The notes below the pieces were generated by a model that did no database searches, was not told the origin of the DNA, and was given only the letters and a program-made list of their open reading frames with translations. The translations under genes and the position numbers were made by a program. Source: Rhea pennata (Eukaryota; Chordata; Aves; Rheiformes; Rheidae). From it: a DNA stretch of 64,000 nt. Position 1 is the stretch's first letter. Every line of letters starts with the position of its first letter. The DNA is taken from assembly GCF_028389875.1 (NCBI RefSeq), contig NC_084675.1:20794412-20858411 (forward strand). The letters run 5' to 3'. This document shows positions 57,717 to 64,000 of this stretch, piece by piece.

Positions 57717-58779
57717 CTATAAGAAATATGGTCCAGAAGTAAGGATTGCGGGCGTATTTCAAGTTGGAGCGCTCTGTAACATTCAATGTATTAACCCTCC
57801 TCACATCCATAAGAAAATGGCATTGGAGGAGGCCCATATGCGTATATATCTCGTAATGACACGATGGAGAAAAGGGAGAGGAAGAGCAGCAAAGATTGCT
57901 CCTCTGACCTGAACCACCTACTGTATCAGGAGAGAATAAAACTCAGGCTGTTTTTTACCTTGCCCACAGCAGTTCCAGTATCAGTGTAACTCTGTTGATT
58001 TAATGGATTTGTATGTGATTTTGCTGTGTTTTCTGAAAGACAGGAGACAGGCATCGGAGAAGGCTTAGCTGCTATGGCACAAATGTGGTACCAGGTTTGG
58101 TACCCACACGTTTCCCTCACAAATACATCAACGTGTCACGACCATCTCCACAGAATGGTCCAAAGCAGGAGGCTGAAAGAAGTTTAGATTTATTTCTTTC
58201 CCCAAAAAACAAACGAGGGGGAAAGAATGCTTTCGGCCTTTTGCACTTGTTTTATTAAATAAGGGGAGAGAATCGCTGGGAGAGAACTAGGTGACATCTT
58301 AGGAACTCGATTAGCCAGGGTCTGCGCTGCTGTGGGCGGGTTTGTCTCCAGGGTTATCACTAAAATGTGATTGCTCTCGTCCGAATTGCAGGGAGCTCCC
58401 TGGTGGGGAACAGCTCGGATGTGGTTCTCGTGCTTCTCCGCCGCCGGCCGGGCAGAGCCAGGATGCCAGGCCAGGGGCACCTCTGCCCTGAGCCCTTTCC
58501 AGTGTCCTTGCACGGGAGGTGGGAGGTTAGCATTTTAAAATGCACTGTCAAGGATTTGATGACTTTGGTCCAGCACCTTCTGTTTATTGTTAATAAAAGT
58601 CAATACGAGTAAGGAAAAGTACAAAATGTCAACTTATGACCCGACGAAATCCATGGCAGCACAGAGAAAAGAAAGCAAATCCACCCTGTGGTACATACTG
58701 TGTCCCTCACGCTGTGTCGAGATCCAGCAGGAGAAAGCTCTTCTCAGGACTGAGGCTTAGAAAGTCAAGAAATTTGTCT
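57717..58779. other. Intergenic DNA with a 14-bp palindrome
   Basis: CAGGGAGCTCCCTG at 58389-58402 is a perfect palindrome. Otherwise mixed sequence with short GC-richer frames at 58190-58612 on both strands, none recognisable. Confidence 0.45.
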
Positions 58780-58960
58780 CTCTTTATTTTCATTACAGTT
58801 AGTTAAATCCTTAGGCTCCTGTTAACACTGTACTCCAAGCTGATTTTTTGTTAAAATGCTGAAACCTAATTTTTGCTTAACAATTTTCTGTTTGAGGCCA
58901 ACATCAAATTAGTGCGCTTTCCACTGGCAGACCCCAGTAATTTGGTAGGCAGGAGGCTCA
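58780..58960. promoter_or_regulatory. Candidate conserved non-coding element
   Basis: Complex AT-rich sequence with CAGTTAGTTAAATCC, CTAATTTTTGCTTAACAATT and ATCAAATTAGTGCGC; no repeat signature. Compositional evidence only. Confidence 0.25.
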
Positions 58961-60517
58961 CACATACTTAAGTTATTCAATACATTTTGTTATACTCTGT
59001 ACAAAAAACCTAGTCAGAGAAGCCTGATTTATGATATTCCTCAGGTTTCCTGTTACTTTAAACCACTAACATCCTATGGCCAAGCCCTTCATAGGCAGCC
59101 AACACATCTGGCCCAGAGTGGTTCTGTCCCCTATCGCCAAAATGCCATACTTATAATGAAGTCATAATAGAAAAGAAAGAATTGTTTATGATGAAAAAGA
59201 AAAATAAACTGAAATAGAAAAAGGTAAAGATATCAGTGAGTATTTCTAAATGTGATTAGGTGTTTCTTTCAAAACATATTTTCTGGTCAAATAGGAACAC
59301 ATCGCATACTAGAAAGTCAGATTAGATATGTACAATTGTCTCTTCTCGCCCAATTATAAATTTTTGAAAACTCTGATTTTCCCGTTTCACACATTTTTAT
59401 TTCTGTTTTGGTTTTCATTTGTACACACAAAACATTCCTGCCTGGAGCTAAAGCTAAATAGTCCATCTGAAATCCCACCTGTAATTCTGCAATGACTTGT
59501 GAATAAGTGAATCTTTTTCTCATAAAGAGATTTTGAGTTTGTCTTCTCAGGGACTTAAGGTTTACGTAATCATTGTGTCTGTGTTGTACCTGTCTGTCTG
59601 TCTCTCACATTTAACCAAAGAGCCAAAGTCTGCCAAAATATTAACTAATCATGTTTTATAAAAATAGTTAAGTCGGAGGTAGAGCTTTAGTGAACGACCT
59701 CCCTAAAGGGAGAGCAGTAGTGGGTCTCCATGCTATACAAGTCATTTGCGAACCCAAAGGACAAGAAATGAAGCTCACAACAAAAATCCTTAATTTTGCT
59801 CATAGAACTACAGGCTTTAAAGATAACTCTGCACACAAAAGAGCAGAAAGATCTTCAGGTTTCAGTCCAGTACAAGCAGTGAAGTCAGGCAGGAGTATGA
59901 AGACGGCAGTACGTACGGGCCGGCATGAGCATGGATTTAAATTGTGTATATTCCTAAAGTGCGCAGGCAAAGCTGGCAGTACTTTCTGCTCCAGGAGACA
60001 CATTTTGCAAAGATATGTTTTTTTCTAGGAGAGTCATAAACTAAATATGTAGATGATAATGGACAGATTTTCAACCATGTCAAACCCTGGAACATTGCTA
60101 TGGAAATCTGAAGAGCTGCAGAGGTTCAACATCTTCGAAAAACCTGATCACTGAATATTTGTAGTCAGCTTCCTCTGCCAAAAGGATATGGATTTTTCCA
60201 GTTCTGTGCCAGACTCTGACGTTCGCAAAGAGTTTCTCAAGTGGATTTGCATGATGTAATCAATAACCATAAAACCTTCCTCCACTTTCTAAATTACAGC
60301 TGGTTGAGATGAATTTCTATATGAATAACACAATGAAAATGTGAAAGACTCAATTTGTTCTAAACTCTTTTATGAAGTTAAAATAAGATATATAAAAGTC
60401 CCTATGAAATAGGGACTCACATAATCTGAAGCAACTGTGCATTCACACACACACGAGACCCAACAGCTTTGTCATTTTGTTCTTAATTATCCCTGGCAGA
60501 TAAACTAGTTGAAAAAC
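58961..60517. other. Intergenic DNA, no gene seen
   Basis: AT-rich, with (TGTC)n near 59591-59606 and a short CA run at 60444-60454. A 112-codon + frame (59690-60028) has no recognised domain. Confidence 0.5.
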
Positions 60518-60590
60518 CGAGCCAGATTTTCCAAGCTCAAAACCAATGGAGCAATGCTGATTTACATCAGCTGCAATCCTTGACTGTAGC
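60518..60590. repeat. Old palindromic amniote DNA element
   Basis: GAGCCAGATTTTCCAAGCTC, then CAATGGAGCAATGCTGATTT, then ACATCAGCTG fit the consensus arms 'gggccagattttcagctg' and 'tggagctatgctgatttacaccagctg'. Confidence 0.6.
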
Positions 60591-61199
60591 TTCCAAAATA
60601 GTTATCAATTAATTTCCTGCAGAAACACACTGGAAGCGCAGCCTGCCTTTTCTAACCTCCAGTACAGCTAGCTTTTTCAAGCAGAAAACCATTTAAGTAC
60701 AGGTTTAGCTGTAATCAAATGGTTAAACACGTCTTCCAGCCCTGTGTCCTTCTGCTTTCGATAGGTGTCTGAGCGTTGCTAAAGTGGGGGCTTGGGGGAA
60801 GCGCCCGCCTGGCATGGACATCCACCCGGCAGATGATTGTACGACCGACAGAGGACTTCATTTGCTAGCTATTGATGATAACAGTGCCTCTGGTTGCTTC
60901 TTTTGGCAATAGCTTTGCAAGCCTCTCTCAGAAGAATTAGATCACAGTCAGTCCCACCTTAACTACATATTTGCTAGCTGAACAAACAGGATGAAATTGG
61001 ACCGACGGTCACGTCTGCTGGCAGAAGCCAGCGCTTTCAGTGCCGCCAGGCTGGTTCCAGTGGTGCAGGGCATGCAACCAGCCTCTCGCATCCCCGGGTT
61101 TGCCCTTGGCCAGAAATACGTCCCAGCAAACGTGTTCAGCGCAGCCCTCGCCATCACCACCAAAAATACGCAAACCAGAAAGAGACATTTGTTCACGTT
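60591..61199. other. Intergenic DNA with overlapping short frames
   Basis: GC-richer patch at 60990-61190. A minus frame (60963-61196, GTG first codon, first ATG at 61154) begins with a hydrophobic stretch resembling a signal peptide, MNKCLFLVCVFLVVMARA. A + frame occupies the same DNA. No family or splice partner supports either. Confidence 0.3.
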
Positions 61200-61510
61200 T
61201 TAAATAATAATCTCGATGATATTAATTGCACAATACAAAAGAATTTGTTCCAAGTGTGCAGCCAGCTATTTATTTATGTTCAATTCTGAGCCATAAATCT
61301 TTATTTTGACATTTAAAGCCTATTTGAATAAGTAAGATTTTTTTTCACTCACAAAGTGCCTAATCAGATGGGTTTTCTGAGCTAAGCAGCTCTGAGAAAT
61401 GCAATGTCTCTGATGACTATTGCACTGCACTAAACATAAGTTTTCCTTATTTAAGCCAAACCGTATTGTTCCTTTATTGCATGAGAGTGCTCAAAACTTT
61501 GTTTCTTTTT
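61200..61510. promoter_or_regulatory. Candidate conserved non-coding element
   Basis: Contains GATGATATTAATTGCAC, TATTTATTTATG, CCATAAAT at 61291-61298, and TAATCAGATGG at 61361-61371 joining a homeodomain word to an E-box. Repeat-free. Among the stronger enhancer candidates here. Confidence 0.4.
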
Positions 61511-61639
61511 TCCTTTCAGGGTTATTTTTAAAGAAAAAAAAAATAAAAACGGGCTCAAAATAAGTTTTCAAAATGGGTGATTTAATGAACAGCTTTCTGC
61601 GTGTTCAGTCACACTGCTTGTCCCTCCCTACGTGCTAAC

Positions 61640-61995
61640 CTCTGAACCATGCGCGGTCGTTCTTGAAAATAGGATATTGGATCAGAGGGAGGAGGAATAC
61701 GTGATTAAAATCCCGCGCGGAGGAAAACACGCTCTCTGACTCTGCGACCACGTTTTGTTTTCGCGCCCGAACAAGGTGCTTAGGTTGTAGCTCCACGAGC
61801 TATAGCAGTCGCGCCGCGCGTTGCTGCTTCGCTCTCAAGGGCGCGTTTGAGCCGAAGCACCCTTCGCCGGGGCGCGAGGCGCGGAGCTCACGCTCGCTTC
61901 GGGCCAGCGGCGGGAGGGCAATCAGCGCCGGCTGGCCGAGGAGTTCGGGCAGAGAGCGCCCGATCCAGCCCGCCGCCTGCCAGGGCAAAATTAAC
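61640..61995. promoter_or_regulatory. Second CpG island
   Basis: GC-rich with dense CpG, strongest at 61705-61990 (for example GTCGCGCCGCGCGTTGCTGC). AT-rich DNA lies on both sides. No coding exon is apparent; the 151-codon + frame entering from 61847 (TTG first codon) has no domain. Possible promoter. Confidence 0.7.
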
Positions 61996-62310
61996 CTATC
62001 AACGGGTCTACACCAGCGCGCTGAGTCATATTCGATTTGCGGTTGCTGTTATGCAGCTGGAGGGTTTTCAGTTCATTGCTAGAACTGAAAACCGAACTTA
62101 CCACCTCCTTGTCCCTGACTTAAAGCATCCAGTGTCCCACCTACAACACAGGGTGATTTTATCTCTCTCCCTTGGCAAATACATGATTAGAAGCAATGAG
62201 GAATTCAGATATTGTTGTAACAGGGAGCTAGAAAGAATCCAAATGCAATTATTCATTAGTATAACGGTTTTTCACTTAGCTCAGCAGAATGGCAGAGAGT
62301 AGGTGGAATA
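61996..62310. promoter_or_regulatory. Candidate conserved element with hairpin
   Basis: Directly follows the CpG island and contains the perfect hairpin at 62063-62093, a near AP-1 word GAGTCATATTCG, and AATGCAATTATTCATTAG. Retains complex sequence without repeats. Confidence 0.3.
62063..62093. repeat. Perfect 12-bp inverted repeat, 7-nt loop
   Basis: GGTTTTCAGTTC at 62063-62074 pairs fully with GAACTGAAAACC at 62082-62093; the loop is ATTGCTA. The stem is too short for a typical microRNA precursor but is the longest spaced inverted repeat I found. Confidence 0.95.
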
Positions 62311-64000
62311 AACTGTTGCAGGACTTATTTTGTTAAACTTCATCCAAGGTTGTTTGATCAGATATATATCTGGAGAAGTAATTAAATAAGAAAAAAATAT
62401 GCCACTATAACTTGAGAAATATCAAAGGAAAACTTCCTATCTTTAATATATTTTGCCCTCGTGCTAGAACACACATGCTCTACGGGCTATTGAGTGCGAG
62501 TAGACAGACAGCACAGCACATTGCCATTCATGGAGAAAGTTGGCCAGGGGATAATTTCACCTGATGTGTCCAAACAAACCACTTACAATCATTGATAAAG
62601 GTGGAATGAATATTTAAATGGAGAGATGGGTGTTGCATGCTAATTTAAGCAGTTGCTCTCGATCTGAGCCAGTGGAAGATGTGAGGAGAATGTAGCAGAT
62701 GAGACCAAACTCTCCTGTTTCCAGAGCTATCAAAGTGAAAGGGAAAATGGAAGAGAAACCCAACCCTACAGAGACGTGTGAGGATCGGGAGCACTAAGTG
62801 ACCACTTGAAGATATCAGGGGAAGCAGAACTTGACTTAAGGGTCTAATGTGAGTCTTATCAGCTGGGAGGAACTGATAGAATAAAATTAATGGCAAATTG
62901 CGCGCTTCCCGGGAATGAGCTTTCTGCAGCCATGGTTTCTTTCTGCAAGGACTTTGTTTCAAGTGAAGAAACTGCTGTGAAATGTTCATTCAAGGAGTCC
63001 CAAGTGCTGAGAGCCGCAGAGCTTGGGGAGACAGCCCTTCGCATCCCGGACGACGCGGAGCCCCAGAGCAGCAGGCGCTGCCCTTCGGATTATTTTCATT
63101 TTACTCCTTTCATCTATGAAAGGACTTTTTAAAACTTAAATCAGAGTCAGTGGAAGGTCTTGGACTGACACTGAAGGATATGTACAGAGCAGGTATAAGA
63201 AATCAGTGATCCTGGGAATTTTCTGCAATTAATCTACTTCGGTATGCCACTGATTAAATATTTTGCTACCATTACACCTATAAATCTGGCCCTTGGTGTT
63301 TATGAAATACTTTGAAATAGCAAGGCTATAGACCAAAATTAATTATCATGACTGTATTTATTTATTCTGAAGATTCTGTTGCTTTGTCTTAAAATAACAT
63401 AGGTGAGTAGAAGAGTAGAAGAAAGAATTTTATGTACACGCACGAAATTTTAGCAAACGTTTTGCACAATTCAGTATTTCTGATTAGGATCTGTGCATCA
63501 GCCAGGGGACACCATGTAGTGGAGCAAGGAGGATGTTGGTCTGATCTTTAAATTCTCATTTTCCCCACTTTTCTTACTTTAACATAAATTTTTTGTGGTA
63601 TGATTTTATGCCTTTCCATTTTTATTTTTAATAATACCAATAAAGAAAGCAGGGAAAAAAAATCTTCATTGGAAATATTTGAAATATTCCCCACTGGAAA
63701 AATAATATCCTGTATTAGATGGATAGTCGTGTAAACACACCGCTGCCTAGCACAACAAAACCAGCCTGGATTCATGGGTATGACTTCAGAGGACATAGCG
63801 GGGAGGCAGGAGGGGGGTCGCAGAGGATTAATACACCAGGTTTGTGCGTCTGGGGATGCTGGTTCCAGGTCGGGCTCTGGTTGGGAGGGAAGATAAGTGT
63901 GGTGGTCTCATTAGTTGACGCTGCAAAAAATAACCACATGGTTTGGTACCATTGGCAGCTCTTCTCTAGATAAATTCAGGACTAGAATAACAAGAGTTAC
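62311..64000. other. Intergenic DNA to window end, no gene seen
   Basis: AT-rich with ordinary composition. Frames at 62645-63132 overlap on both strands and have no domain. A-rich AAAAAAA near 63655. No repeat family or RNA gene recognised. Confidence 0.5.

Noticed and set aside
60963..61196. Minus-strand frame starting with a signal-peptide-like hydrophobic stretch
   Set aside because: First codon is GTG and the first ATG comes after the hydrophobic part. A + frame overlaps the same DNA, and there is no family match or splice partner.
1..64000. CRISPR arrays, prokaryotic operons, phage or bacterial defence systems
   Set aside because: No regularly spaced direct repeats, no prokaryotic gene structure; the composition and repeats are vertebrate.
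1..64000. tRNA, rRNA, snRNA and well-known microRNAs
   Set aside because: No cloverleaf apart from worn SINE heads, and no familiar mature microRNA or snRNA sequence seen by eye; a covariance-model search was not possible.
1..64000. Endogenous retrovirus or intact LINE
   Set aside because: No long terminal repeats and no reverse-transcriptase-like or gag-like frame among the open frames.

Overview
The window looks like nuclear DNA from a land vertebrate, most likely a bird, with another sauropsid possible. Four things suggest this. There are no prokaryotic-style genes or operons. Repeats are sparse and old: tRNA-derived CORE/MIR-type SINEs, and worn copies of the palindromic DNA elements that I know from turtle, crocodile and bird genomes. 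There are no Alu/B1-like SINEs, young L1 or intact CR1 copies. Compact CpG islands sit in otherwise AT-rich DNA. The species and locus cannot be named from the sequence alone.

I recognise no protein-coding gene, tRNA, rRNA or known microRNA. Open reading frames are short, or long only where GC-rich sequence lacks stop codons. The longest ATG-initiated frame (267 codons, 34183-34986) runs into a CpG island and shows no known domain. One 54-nt candidate exon (14972-15025) has splice-like borders but is unproven.

Layout: 1-19 kb is mainly AT-rich intergenic DNA with scattered old repeats and an 0.8-kb pyrimidine-rich stretch at 2990-3830. From 19.2 to 23.1 kb several blocks are rich in homeodomain, TALE and E-box words and resemble conserved non-coding elements. 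From 24 to 29.3 kb the DNA is mixed and moderately GC-rich. The centre (30.3-43.1 kb) holds a chain of CpG-rich patches around one strong island at 34.7-36.2 kb, flanked by further enhancer-like blocks at 29.7-30.1, 38.0-40.0, 40.8-41.3, 41.8-42.0 and 42.8-43.1 kb. Another such block lies at 45.0-45.6 kb. From 45.6 to 64 kb are old SINEs and DNA elements, microsatellites, enhancer-like blocks (58.8, 61.2 and 62 kb) and a second CpG island at 61.7-62.0 kb.

The most economical reading is a gene-poor regulatory domain of a developmental gene. The 35-kb island would be the promoter, or alternative promoter, of a gene or long non-coding RNA whose exons lie outside the window or cannot be recognised here. 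Conservation, transcription and gene identity are all inferred and untested. The most unusual direct observations are several perfect inverted repeats (36533, 57472, 62063, 39781), a 14-mer shared in opposite orientation by two enhancer-like blocks (42957 and 45051), and a block of long G runs followed directly by C runs in the main island (35459-35553).
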